From Oligoflexia bacterium (GTDB lineage Bacteria > Bdellovibrionota > UBA1018), in contig JAMPXJ010000025.1 of the NCBI GenBank assembly GCA_023701205.1, forward strand, positions 1 through 64,000: 64,000 nucleotides of DNA, given 5' to 3'. The notes under the pieces were generated by a model. The model was not told where the DNA came from. It worked only from the letters and a program-made list of their open reading frames with translations, and searched no databases. A program made the translations under genes and the position numbers. This document shows positions 17,062-25,239 of this stretch, piece after piece (within the stretch, counting starts at the first letter, position 1; the number at the start of each line of letters is the position of its first letter).

Positions 17062-18267
17062 ATGCCAAATGGCTGGATTAAAAGAACAATTCAAGCGGTT
17101 TTAACGGATGCCGCATCGCAATTAAGGCTGTTTCCGGTGTGGCTCATTTTGGGTCCGCGCCAGATCGGCAAGAGCTCTACGCTACTCCGTTGTAGCACCA
17201 GCGACCGGCAGTACGTGAACTTGGATGATCTTCAAATCAGGACTCGAGCCACTCAGGACCCGCAGCTTTTTTTCAGCGGCTTGAAAGCGCCGCTCCTCAT
17301 CGATGAGATTCAGTACGCGCCCCAGCTTCTCAGTCCGATCAAGCAGCTGGCCGATTCAGGCGCAGCCGCGGGGAGCATCTGGCTGACGGGGTCGCAGAAT
17401 TTCGAGGTGATGGCGGGTGTGCATGAGTCCCTGGCGGGCCGCTTGGGAATCTTGAACCTGTTCGGTTTGTCCGATGAAGAAGCGGGCCTCGCTCCACAGG
17501 CCACGCCGGCACAGTACTTTGAGCGGATCGTCCGCTCCACCTTCCCGAAGCTGAGTGATGTGACGGATCTACCGGCTCGGCAGCTTTATCTTTCGAGTTA
17601 CCTTCAGACCTATATCGAACGCGACGTTCGCGAGCTGCTGGGGATCCAAAAGCGCCGCGAGTTCGAGATTTTCCTGAAGGTCTGCGCGTTGCGCACCGGG
17701 CAGGTCATCAATTTCGACGCCATGGCCCGCGATGTGGGGGTCTCTTCGGTAACGATCAAGGAATGGCTGAGCCTGCTCGAAGACAGCTTCCTGATCAAGC
17801 TGGTGCAGCCCCATTTCACGAACCGCTCGAAGCGCCTGATCAAGAGCCCCAAACTTTATTTCATCGATATGGGCTTGGCCGCATTTCTCGCGGGCTGGCA
17901 CGATCCCGAAATGCTTCGGCTGGGACCCATGGGTGGGGTAGCCTTTGAAACCCACATTTTCGGCAATATCCTGCGTTACTTCAGACATCGGGCACTCGAG
18001 GCGGAAATCTCGTTTTGGCGTACGCGGGACGGGCAGGAAATCGACTTTATCGTCGAAGCGGGTGGCAAAGTTTATCCGATTGAGGTGAAGCAGGGCTTTC
18101 CTTCAGCACAAGCGTTGCCGTCCCTTGAGCCGCTCCGGGCTGCGAACTGGGCCGGGGGCAGTGTCCTCAGTCTGGTCGGGCCGTCGGCTGATTCCGAAGC
18201 TCCCGTAGCGCTGAGCAAGGAGTGGAGCCTGCGCGGGCCGGGTGCCTTATCGGAGATTTTCATTTAA
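17062..18267 (+). CDS. AAA_14-type ATPase with DUF4143 region, subfamily B
   Basis: A 401-aa protein with Walker A GPRQIGKSS (31-39), Walker B LLIDE (78-82), the sensor-like WLTGSQN (107-113) and HESLAGR. It has a helix-turn-helix-like stretch (MARDVGVSSVTIKEWLSLLE), the conserved SPKLYFIDMGLA, and near the C terminus EIDFIV with IEVK, the PD-(D/E)XK-like pair. Its motifs resemble the gene at 45139 more than its immediate neighbours. The biological role is unknown. The stop is followed at once by the palindrome of the next, broken unit. Confidence 0.88.
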   Translation: MPNGWIKRTIQAVLTDAASQLRLFPVWLILGPRQIGKSSTLLRCSTSDRQYVNLDDLQIRTRATQDPQLFFSGLKAPLLIDEIQYAPQLLSPIKQLADSGAAAGSIWLTGSQNFEVMAGVHESLAGRLGILNLFGLSDEEAGLAPQATPAQYFERIVRSTFPKLSDVTDLPARQLYLSSYLQTYIERDVRELLGIQKRREFEIFLKVCALRTGQVINFDAMARDVGVSSVTIKEWLSLLEDSFLIKLVQPHFTNRSKRLIKSPKLYFIDMGLAAFLAGWHDPEMLRLGPMGGVAFETHIFGNILRYFRHRALEAEISFWRTRDGQEIDFIVEAGGKVYPIEVKQGFPSAQALPSLEPLRAANWAGGSVLSLVGPSADSEAPVALSKEWSLRGPGALSEIFI

Positions 18268-18295
18268 ACTATATGCAACTAAACTTGCATATAGT
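18268..18295. repeat. Perfect palindrome of a broken ATPase unit
   Basis: ACTATATGCAA (18268-18278), loop ctaaac, TTGCATATAGT (18285-18295): perfect 11-bp arms beginning directly after the stop of the upstream gene. It contains TATAGT, a good -10, at 18290-18295. No start codon lies at the usual 6-8 nt downstream, in keeping with loss of the gene's 5' part. Confidence 0.7.
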
Positions 18296-18790
18296 CGAAC
18301 GAGCTGACCCGGCGCTTGAGCCGGGGAGGGCTGCCACCGTTCTTGCCGAGCGGTATCCGGAAAAGGGCTTCGCCGCTCCTTGCGGCGTCAGCCATACGAC
18401 CATCGCCACCTATCTTAACGCGATGGCTGAGATCCATATCGCCTACGTTCTGCGGCCCTATCATCGAAACCAGGCCAAGGAGATCATCAGCGCACCGAAG
18501 GTTTACTTTTTCGACACGGGTTTCATCACCTATTTTAAAGGGTCGACGAGATCCATCCCACGGAGCTGGGGCATTTCTGGGAGCATCTGGTCTTGAACGA
18601 GCTGCTGACCTTCGTGGATCGCGAGAACATCCATTACTGGCGGGATAAGGCGAAAAACGAGCTCGATTTCGTCATCAAGCTGCGTGGAAAGGCGCCCCTC
18701 GCCATCGAGTGCAAGTGGCGCGCGGCGGAATTGAATTGGAGCGCCTCCGGCAGGCGCTGGCCTGAGATATTGAGGATGTGTCGCCGTGCG
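18296..18790 (+). pseudogene. Broken AAA_14/DUF4143 gene lacking the ATPase half, subfamily E
   Basis: Only the C-terminal half of an ATPase-DUF4143 protein remains. From about 18370 it reads CGVSHTTIATYLNAMAEI and SAPKVYFFDTGFITYF, matching the winged-helix region of the gene at 54149 (CEVSRPTILNYLGIL, AAPRVYAFDTGFVVHF). Near 18540 the frame shifts and continues as ELGHFWEHLVLNELL, IHYWRDKAKNELDFV and LAIECKW, again matching that gene (VLNELC, IHYWRDKQGHEVDFV, IAIECKW). Similarity fades after about 18740. The roughly 180-residue ATPase domain is missing, so this is a deletion plus frameshift remnant. Confidence 0.8.
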
Positions 18791-18793
18791 CGG

Positions 18794-19948
18794 TCAAAAC
18801 AGCGCACCTTTGGCGAGTTTCGCCAAAAAGGCCTTCAGGGGAAGCACCTCCACGCCGCCATCGAGCTGCGGCCTTACTCCCAAGAATACGCCGTAGGCCC
18901 GCGTGAGGCTCTTCTCTTCGAGAAGCTGGTTGAGGGGCTTGCCGAATTCCCTTTTCCAGGTGCTCGATGATTTCACCTCGATGCCGATTTTCGCGCCTCC
19001 CGCCTCGACGATGAAATCGACCTCAACCTTTGAAGGGGTTTTCCAATAGGAAATCTTCGCGTCCAGATCCAGGAATTCGTTCCAGGCACGTAGCTCATGC
19101 AAGACATAGGTTTCAAGGAGGAACCCCTTTTCGAAGTCTTCGAGTTCCTGTCTCAGTCTCCCGCTCAGGGCGCGCACGACGCCAGGATCGAAGAAATAGA
19201 ATTTCGGATGCCCCACCTCCTTGATCCTGATCCTGGGTTGCCAGGCTCGAATCGGATTTCCCGCCAGCGTATCCTCGAGCACGCCGTAATAACCCAAAAG
19301 GGTGGTGCGGCTTGCCCCGGAATCCCGGGCAATCGACGAAAAATTGAGGATCTGCCCATTCATGATCCCGGCGACCTGCAGAAAGCGGGAAAAGCTCTCC
19401 ACGCTTCTGATCATCGCTTCCTGCTGGATCTCTTCCCGAAGGTAATTCGATGCATAGGCCTCGAGAAAATCGACCCGATCCCGATCGGTGGGTTGATTCA
19501 GGACTTCCGGGAGCGTTCCGAATTTCAGGATCTGCTCGATGCGATCGATCTGACCATGCTCCGCGGCGACGAGCGGGTAGAAATGCCGATTTACCGCGCG
19601 ACCCGCGAGAAGATTGGCACCGGAGCGTTTGAGCTTGCGCGCGCTGGAGCCCGTAAGGACGAAGCTCAGTTTTTTCTGGCGATCGGAGAGGAAGTGATGA
19701 ACATCGTCCAGGAGTAGTGGAAGCTTCTGCATCTCGTCGATGACGACGGCCTTCCCCGACGGGATCGCCTCCAGCTCTTTCCGGAAAAGTTCAGGTTGCC
19801 GTGAAAAGCGGAGGAACTCAGAAGGTCTGAGCAGGTCAAACCATTCCGCTTCGGGGAAGTGCTGGCGGAGCCAGGTGGTCTTGCCGGTCCCCCGGGGCCC
19901 GAAGAGGAAGAAGGACTTTGCGGGGGGTTTCATTTGGCGAGTATACAT
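18794..19948 (-). CDS. AAA_14-type ATPase with DUF4143 region, subfamily C
   Basis: A 384-aa protein if it begins at the ATG at 19948 (MYTRQMKPPAK); an ATG three codons upstream lies inside the palindrome. Walker A is GPRGTGKTT (17-25), Walker B is AVVIDEMQKLP and the sensor-like motif is VLTGSSARKLKR. The C-terminal part has YFFDPGVVRAL, then EVDFIVEAGG and IGIEVKSS, the PD-(D/E)XK-like pair. It belongs with the genes at 20081 and 50039 (shared IDE-x-QKLP, LTGSSARKL, GRA). It is transcribed away from the 20081 gene; their palindromes are 61 bp apart. Function unknown. Confidence 0.88.
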   Translation of the reverse strand: MYTRQMKPPAKSFFLFGPRGTGKTTWLRQHFPEAEWFDLLRPSEFLRFSRQPELFRKELEAIPSGKAVVIDEMQKLPLLLDDVHHFLSDRQKKLSFVLTGSSARKLKRSGANLLAGRAVNRHFYPLVAAEHGQIDRIEQILKFGTLPEVLNQPTDRDRVDFLEAYASNYLREEIQQEAMIRSVESFSRFLQVAGIMNGQILNFSSIARDSGASRTTLLGYYGVLEDTLAGNPIRAWQPRIRIKEVGHPKFYFFDPGVVRALSGRLRQELEDFEKGFLLETYVLHELRAWNEFLDLDAKISYWKTPSKVEVDFIVEAGGAKIGIEVKSSSTWKREFGKPLNQLLEEKSLTRAYGVFLGVRPQLDGGVEVLPLKAFLAKLAKGALF

Positions 19949-19951
19949 CAC

Positions 19952-19984
19952 CGTCATTTTAACTGGAAAAATGACGTCGGTCAA
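19952..19984 (-). promoter_or_regulatory. Palindromic promoter of the 18794-19948 ATPase gene
   Basis: On the minus strand TTGACC (19984-19979), a 17-bp spacer and TAAAAT (19961-19956), with the ATG at 19948 seven nt downstream. A perfect 9-bp inverted repeat CGTCATTTT / AAAATGACG (19952-19960, 19968-19976) covers the -10 and part of the spacer, as expected of an operator. Confidence 0.7.
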
Positions 19985-20037
19985 TTCACTCATCTGAATG
20001 CTTGCGACCACAATCGGCAATGACCTGCTGATCCTGC

Positions 20038-20074
20038 AACATAATCGGCAAGTCGTTGCCGATTATGTTATCCT
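20038..20074 (+). promoter_or_regulatory. 14-bp-arm palindrome and promoter of the 20081 ATPase gene
   Basis: Perfect inverted repeat AACATAATCGGCAA (20038-20051), gtcg, TTGCCGATTATGTT (20056-20069). An extra half-site AATCGGCAA lies at 20012-20020. TCGGCA (20045-20050) and TATCCT (20069-20074) with an 18-bp spacer are a weak promoter; the GTG start at 20081 is 6 nt from the -10. Confidence 0.65.
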
Positions 20075-20080
20075 CATTTA

Positions 20081-21223
20081 GTGAGCAAACACTACCGCCG
20101 CAAGCTTCAGCTGTCGCCGCTTCTCGAGAAAGCGAACTACTTCCTATTTGGTCCCCGGTCGGTGGGTAAAAGCTCCCTGATTCATGAACAGCTGCCGGGC
20201 AGCTTGCTGATCGACCTGCTTGATGACGCGGTTTACGAGGAGCTGCAGCGCCGCCCGCAGGCCTTGCGCGAGAGGATCGAAGCTCAGCCCGGTCGCCTCG
20301 TCGTGATCGACGAGGTACAGAAGCTCCCGAAGCTTCTCGACGAGGTCCATCGCCTGATCGAGGAAAAAAAGACGCGCTTTCTGCTCACGGGCAGCTCGGC
20401 CCGCAAACTCAGGCGCGGGGGCGCCAATATGCTCGGCGGGCGTGCTCGGGAGGCGGCGTTATTTCCGCTGAGCTATTCGGAGATTTCGGATTTCGAGCTG
20501 CTTCGTTATCTGAATTATGGCGGCATTCCCCGGATCTACCTCTCAGAGGAGCCCGAGGAGGATCTGCGGGCCTATGGGCGGATTTACCTGGCCGAGGAAA
20601 TCAAGATGGAAGCTGCCGTCCGGAACTACGATCGGTTCGTGCGGTTCCTGGAGATCATGGCTTTGAGCAACGGTCAGGAGCTCAATTACCAGAGCCTTTC
20701 CTCAGACAGCGGCGTGCCCGCTAGAACTCTCGAAGGGCATATCGAAGTCCTGAAGGACACCTTGATCGGCTATGAGTTGCCGCCATTTCAGCTCACTCGG
20801 CGGCGCAAGGCGGTTACGAGATCCAAGTTCTTCTTCTTTGATTGTGGCGTGGCGAACTACTTCGCCAGGCGCCTGCCCCTTCCCGAAAACTCGCAGGATC
20901 TCGGGATTTGCTTCGAGCAGTTCCTGATCCAGGAGGTCAGGTCCTACCTGGCCTATTCGCGAAAGGAACGCCCTCTTGCTTACTGGCGAAGCCGCGAGGC
21001 TGAAGTCGATCTGATCATCGGGCGCGAGCTCGCGATCGAGATCAAGTATTCCAAAACCTTCAAGAGCGAATATACGCGAGGCTTGCGAGCTCTGGGCGAG
21101 GAGAAGCTCGTGAAGAGGCTGATGGTCGTGGGGCGTTTTCCGGCTCGCGGCAAGGCCGAGGGGATCGAGTATCTCGGCTATGAAGAATTTCTGAAGGAGC
21201 TTTGGGGTGGAGCGCTGATTTAA
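20081..21223 (+). CDS. AAA_14-type ATPase with DUF4143 region, subfamily C
   Basis: A 380-aa protein from a GTG start. Walker A is GPRSVGKSS (24-32), Walker B is LVVIDEVQKLP and the sensor-like motif is LLTGSSARKLRR. The middle part has a winged-helix-like LSSDSGVPARTLEGHIEVL and KFFFFDCGVANYF, and the C terminus has EVDLIIGRELAIEIK, the PD-(D/E)XK-like signature with a short inter-motif loop. Closest to the genes at 18794 and 50039. The TAA stop overlaps the stop of the convergent fic gene by 4 bases, so no spare DNA separates the two. Role unknown. Confidence 0.88.
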   Translation: MSKHYRRKLQLSPLLEKANYFLFGPRSVGKSSLIHEQLPGSLLIDLLDDAVYEELQRRPQALRERIEAQPGRLVVIDEVQKLPKLLDEVHRLIEEKKTRFLLTGSSARKLRRGGANMLGGRAREAALFPLSYSEISDFELLRYLNYGGIPRIYLSEEPEEDLRAYGRIYLAEEIKMEAAVRNYDRFVRFLEIMALSNGQELNYQSLSSDSGVPARTLEGHIEVLKDTLIGYELPPFQLTRRRKAVTRSKFFFFDCGVANYFARRLPLPENSQDLGICFEQFLIQEVRSYLAYSRKERPLAYWRSREAEVDLIIGRELAIEIKYSKTFKSEYTRGLRALGEEKLVKRLMVVGRFPARGKAEGIEYLGYEEFLKELWGGALI

Positions 21224-22776
21224 GCCTCGCGTGAACGCGCCTTCCAAAATTCCATTTCGGAAACCACGAACTTCGTAAAGTCCTGGATTTCCCCACGCGT
21301 CGACGCTGCCTCAAGCGATGCCATATACCGAGCGCGCTCTGAGGCTCGAATCACGGTCCAGTTATAGCCTCCCGAAACAAGCATCAAGTTCATCAAGAAC
21401 CGCCCGATCCGCCCGTTTCCATCCATATAGGGATGAATGAAGACAAATATGAAATGTCCCAATACGGCGCGGACTCCCGCATGACTCTCATCCACCAAAA
21501 GCCGTTCCAACGTCTCCATGGCATCGAGGACCCCTTCGCCTGGGGGCGGAACGTGTCTGGACTGGGCAATGTAAACGGGATGATTTCTGTAACCGGCCAG
21601 ATGGGCAGGAGTCATCAGCCCGGCCTGGACCGACGGTACAAACAGTTCCCGATACCAGATTTGTAAGTCGTTCGAGAAAGCTTTGCCGGCATTTTCGCCT
21701 TTCATCGTCTTCCCGATGCTGGCGGTTACAGCACGAAAGGCCCCGAGGTAGCCCTTTGCCGCCAGCGCATTCCGCTGCTCGTAATCTGATTTCTCTGACT
21801 CAGGATCCCAATGTCCTTCATGAATCCTCCGGATCAGATCTTCGGTTATCTGATATCCCTCGATTGACAAGGAATGATAAGCATCCTCTGAGTAGAATTT
21901 GTCAATGATGCGCATCGAGCGCCGCGTGTCCAGGGCGCCCGGTGGCCGAGGAAACAGCTCTTCAACTGTCGGCCTCATATGATCCCACAGGGCGCGAATC
22001 CGTCCGGCGTGCGGTGAAGATAGCCTCTGGATGTTCACCAGGTGGAGCGAACGGTTTATAAAAGGGTCGTGCGGAGTGACCGGCTGTCCCGCGGCCGCGA
22101 GATCTTGCTGAATCTGCTCCGCGCGGTTTCCATCACCTAGTCGCCGGTACGCTCCAGTGACCCTTCCGGCCGCTGCAGGCGACCCTAAAGACAAGAGAAC
22201 TCGCGAGAGCTCCGCCGCGGAAGGGACGAGTCTCAGACAGATTTCCGCATTCAAGCTCGAATTTTGAAAGTATGCAGGAGCGGCTCTGCATATCGCCTCA
22301 GGCAACGGAAACAAGTTGAGGCCGTTTCTCCTGAAAACAGCAGTCGGAAAATTGCTCTCGTCCGAGTAGAGCATTAAAGACGTGTCGTGGAGCAACTGAA
22401 GAGTTTGGTTCGATGATTTCCTGGTCAGAATCACGAGCTGGCGGGAGATGACATGCTGCGCAGAATAAACATCGAGGGAAGACTCAGCTGAAAGGCAGTA
22501 GCCATCGTCTCCAAAGCGATCGGAGAGATACTGTTTTACGAATTCCCAGTAGTTGCTGTACCAAAGCGTAGTGGATCCTGCTCCGGCCGGACTTGTCAAA
22601 AGATACCAGCCGCGCATCACCTCGGTAAGGAAAGAGGCATTCACCAATCTTTCTCTGACACCTCGCTTGAGGTCGGAGGTACGGACGATGCCATTTCGAG
22701 ACACGGCGCGTGCGTAGTCCAACGCTTCGGCGAGTCGGTGGTTAAGCTTCTTCGGGCTTTGCGATTGAGCGGTCAT
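21220..22776 (-). CDS. Fic-domain protein with N-terminal winged-helix-like region
   Basis: A 518-aa protein. The Fic active site HPYMDGNGRIGR is at 448-459, with all conserved residues (catalytic His, Asn, Gly, both Arg), so AMP transfer to a target protein is plausible. An inhibitory-helix motif S302-xxx-E306-G307 lies about 140 residues before it, as in class II Fic proteins, which suggests self-inhibition. Residues about 15-60 (SRNGIVRTSDLKRGV, MRGWYLL) resemble the winged-helix start of AbiEi-type antitoxins. It sits inside the ATPase-unit array and has its own three-copy repeat upstream. A defence or toxin-antitoxin-like role is inferred; no separate antitoxin gene is seen. Confidence 0.88.
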   Translation of the reverse strand: MTAQSQSPKKLNHRLAEALDYARAVSRNGIVRTSDLKRGVRERLVNASFLTEVMRGWYLLTSPAGAGSTTLWYSNYWEFVKQYLSDRFGDDGYCLSAESSLDVYSAQHVISRQLVILTRKSSNQTLQLLHDTSLMLYSDESNFPTAVFRRNGLNLFPLPEAICRAAPAYFQNSSLNAEICLRLVPSAAELSRVLLSLGSPAAAGRVTGAYRRLGDGNRAEQIQQDLAAAGQPVTPHDPFINRSLHLVNIQRLSSPHAGRIRALWDHMRPTVEELFPRPPGALDTRRSMRIIDKFYSEDAYHSLSIEGYQITEDLIRRIHEGHWDPESEKSDYEQRNALAAKGYLGAFRAVTASIGKTMKGENAGKAFSNDLQIWYRELFVPSVQAGLMTPAHLAGYRNHPVYIAQSRHVPPPGEGVLDAMETLERLLVDESHAGVRAVLGHFIFVFIHPYMDGNGRIGRFLMNLMLVSGGYNWTVIRASERARYMASLEAASTRGEIQDFTKFVVSEMEFWKARSREA

Positions 22777-22789
22777 AAAAAGTTACGCC

Positions 22790-22851
22790 CTAGAATATAA
22801 TGCATTTTGTCTCTAGAAGATAATGCATTCACATTCTAGAAGATATTGCAT
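22790..22851 (-). promoter_or_regulatory. Three 16-bp direct repeats upstream of fic
   Basis: CTAGAA(T/G)ATA(A/T)TGCAT occurs at 22790-22805, 22813-22828 and 22836-22851, exactly 23 bp apart (about two helical turns). The promoter-proximal copy contains TATATT on the minus strand (22799-22794), a possible -10. The spacing on one DNA face suggests cooperative binding of a repressor, perhaps the Fic protein's own N-terminal domain. Confidence 0.65.
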
Positions 22852-22957
22852 CGAGTCTGTAATTTGTGAATTATTACGAAAAGTTATAAAAAATAAAGAT
22901 GTCACATGGGAATGAAAGATATCCAAAAAAACGTGCAGCATCAGGATCGGCCGACCT

Positions 22958-23019
22958 GACGTTTCCGGAGTGGATGCCGAAAAAGTCTTGACTTTTCCGG
23001 AGTGTACGCCGAAAAAGTC
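22958..23019 (+). promoter_or_regulatory. Tandem 30-bp imperfect palindromes before the 23021 ATPase gene
   Basis: Two 30-bp copies (22958-22987 and 22990-23019) differ at only a few positions. Each runs GAC..TTCCGG to CCGAAAAAGTC and is an imperfect inverted repeat. TTGACT (22988-22993) bridges the two copies and could be the -35; the -10 is poor. The second copy ends one base before the ATG at 23021. Confidence 0.6.
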
Positions 23020-23020
23020 A

Positions 23021-24178
23021 ATGAGGGCGCCAGCCCTGAGGAGGCTATCCGTGGATCGTTACCTGAAGCAGCCCATCCGTGAGCTCCTCGGGCGAAAAAT
23101 CGTGCTGCTCTCGGGACCGCGCCAGGTCGGCAAGACGACGCTCGCCCGGGACCTCTCGGAGAGCTTGGCTTACTACAACTATGACATTAAACGGGATCTC
23201 CAGGTCTTCACCCGCCAGGAATGGGACCGCAAGGCGCGGCTGGTCGTCTTTGACGAGCTCCATAAGATGAGGAAATGGAAGCTCTGGCTCAAGGGCCTCT
23301 ATGACGAAGGCGCGACCGAGAAGCAGGCGATCGTCGTCACGGGCAGCGCCCGCCTGGATATCGCGCGCAAAATGGGGGATTCGCTCGCGGGACGGTTTTT
23401 TTCGTTCCGTTTGAATCCGCTCGACCTCAAGGAGCTCAAGCCGAGGGGCGATGCCGAGGAGAGCTATCGGCGGCTCCTCTCGGTGGGCGGATTTCCCGAG
23501 CCGTTTCTCAACGGCTCCGAGAGATTCTATCGGCTCTGGCGAAGGACGCACCTCGATCTCATTTTGCGGCAGGACCTGATCTATTTCGAAGCGATCCGGG
23601 ACCTCGATGGGATCGAGCTGCTCGTCGAGCTGCTGGCGCAGCGGGTGGGCTCCACGATTTCCGTGAAGTCCCTCGCCGAAGACCTGCACCGGGACGACAA
23701 GACGGTCGCGCGCTGGTTGCGGGCGCTCGAAAACATGTATGTGGTCTTCAGGGTGTCGCCTTACTCGAAAAACATCGCCCGAGGGATCAAAAAGGCGGGG
23801 AAGTACTACTTCTACGACCTGGGCAAGGTCGAAGGCGATGAGGCCTGCAAGCTTGAAAACCTCGTGGCGCTCTCGCTGAAAAAGGAGTTGGAATTCAACG
23901 AGGATGTGTGGGGAATCCCAGGCCAGCTTCACTTTGTCCAGACCAAGGAGAAGCGGGAAATCGACTTCCTGGTGCAGCGCCGCGGCTTTGATCCGTTACT
24001 GATCGAGGTCAAGCTGAGCGAGACCCAGCCTTCCCGGAATTTCGGGCTTTTCGAGAGGTATTTCCCGAAAAGCGCCAAAGTCCAGCTCGTGCGCCACCTG
24101 AGCCGCCGTTTCTCGACGCCCGCGGGCGTGCAGGTGGAGAACGTGGTCGATTATCTTTCAGATCTTCAGCTGCGGTAG
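23021..24178 (+). CDS. AAA_14-type ATPase with DUF4143 region, subfamily A
   Basis: A 385-aa protein starting MRAPALRRLSVDRYL; the frame is open to a GTG at 22970, but that stretch is the repeat region, so I prefer the ATG at 23021. Walker A is GPRQVGKTT (32-40), Walker B is LVVFDELHK and the sensor-like motif is VVTGSARLD. There is a winged-helix-like LAEDLHRDDKTVARWLRALE, KYYFYDLGK, then EIDFLV and LIEVKLSE, the PD-(D/E)XK-like pair. It shares many motifs with the gene at 15880 at the other end of the array. The stop is 11 bases from the convergent gmd stop. Function unknown. Confidence 0.88.
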   Translation: MRAPALRRLSVDRYLKQPIRELLGRKIVLLSGPRQVGKTTLARDLSESLAYYNYDIKRDLQVFTRQEWDRKARLVVFDELHKMRKWKLWLKGLYDEGATEKQAIVVTGSARLDIARKMGDSLAGRFFSFRLNPLDLKELKPRGDAEESYRRLLSVGGFPEPFLNGSERFYRLWRRTHLDLILRQDLIYFEAIRDLDGIELLVELLAQRVGSTISVKSLAEDLHRDDKTVARWLRALENMYVVFRVSPYSKNIARGIKKAGKYYFYDLGKVEGDEACKLENLVALSLKKELEFNEDVWGIPGQLHFVQTKEKREIDFLVQRRGFDPLLIEVKLSETQPSRNFGLFERYFPKSAKVQLVRHLSRRFSTPAGVQVENVVDYLSDLQLR

Positions 24179-24189
24179 GCGATCCGCAT

Positions 24190-25191
24190 TCACTTCATCC
24201 ACTTCTCGGGATCCAACCCGGCAAGCCGCAGATCCGCTTCGACCATGAGCCGCACGAGCTCCTTGAAGCCGACCTTGGGTTTCCAGCCGAGGCGTTCGCG
24301 CGCTTTCGTGGGATCGCCGATCAGCACGTCCACCTCGGTCGGGCGATTGTAGCGCGGGTCGTGGCGGACGTGTTCCCGCCAGTCGCGGCCCACGAGCCCG
24401 AAGGCCTCGTCCAGGAACTCGCGGATGGAATGCGTCTCGCCCGTCGCGACGACGTAATCGTCCCCTTCAGGCGTCTGCAGCATCAGCCACATGGCCTCGA
24501 CGTAATCCTTGGCGTAGCCCCAGTCGCGCTTGGCTTCGAGGTTGCCGAGGTAGAACTCCTGGATCTCGCCGGCGAGGATCCGGCCCAGGGCGCGCGTGAT
24601 CTTGCGCGTGACGAAGGTTTCGCCGCGGCGGGGGGACTCGTGGTTGAAGAGGATGCCGTTGGAGGCATGCAGGCCGTACGCTTCGCGGTAGTTCACCGCC
24701 ATCCAGTAGGAGTAGACCTTGGCGCAGGCATAGGGGCTGCGCGGATAGAACGGCGTCAGCTCGGTTTGCGGCGTCTGCTGGACCTTGCCGTACATCTCGG
24801 AGCTCGAAGCCTGGTAGAAGCGGGTGGGGATGCCGGATTCGAGGATCGAGTCGAGCAGGCGGGTGGTGCCCAGGCCCGTGACGTCACCCGTGTACTCGGG
24901 CATGTCGAAGCTCACGCGCACGTGGCTTTGCGCTCCGAGATGGTAGATCTCGTCGGGCTTGATCTTGCGGAGCAGGCGGTTGAGCCCGCTCGCGTCCGAA
25001 AGATCCCCGTGGTGCAGGAAGAGCCGCGCGCCTTCCTCATGCGCATCCTGGTAGATGTGGTCGATCCTTCCGGTGTTGAAGGAGCTCGAGCGGCGCATGA
25101 TGCCGTGGACCTCATAGCCCTTTTCGAGCAGCAGCTCGGTGAGATAGGAACCGTCTTGGCCGGTGATGCCGGTGATCAGGGCGCGTTTCAT
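24190..25191 (-). CDS. gmd: GDP-mannose 4,6-dehydratase
   Basis: Extended SDR (333 aa from the ATG at 25191) forming GDP-4-keto-6-deoxy-D-mannose, precursor of GDP-fucose, GDP-rhamnose, perosamine and others. Motifs: [20 protein letters not shown] at the N terminus, the catalytic [15 protein letters not shown], and [16 protein letters not shown], which is characteristic of Gmd. An upstream in-frame start (25227) lacks support. No GMER-type epimerase/reductase or perosamine aminotransferase lies beside it, so the end product is open. manB at 52551 may supply mannose-1-phosphate; ManC is not seen in the window. Transcribed with rfbH, 48 bases downstream of it. Confidence 0.95.
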   Translation of the reverse strand: MKRALITGITGQDGSYLTELLLEKGYEVHGIMRRSSSFNTGRIDHIYQDAHEEGARLFLHHGDLSDASGLNRLLRKIKPDEIYHLGAQSHVRVSFDMPEYTGDVTGLGTTRLLDSILESGIPTRFYQASSSEMYGKVQQTPQTELTPFYPRSPYACAKVYSYWMAVNYREAYGLHASNGILFNHESPRRGETFVTRKITRALGRILAGEIQEFYLGNLEAKRDWGYAKDYVEAMWLMLQTPEGDDYVVATGETHSIREFLDEAFGLVGRDWREHVRHDPRYNRPTEVDVLIGDPTKARERLGWKPKVGFKELVRLMVEADLRLAGLDPEKWMK

Positions 25192-25239
25192 GGAATCAGT
25201 GTATGCGTTCGATGGGGGGAACGCCAACGATTCCGAAAC

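Noticed and set aside
22790..22851. CRISPR-like array of three direct repeats
   Set aside because: Copies are 16 bp with 7-bp gaps, too short for spacers, and no cas genes are nearby; operator repeats fit better.
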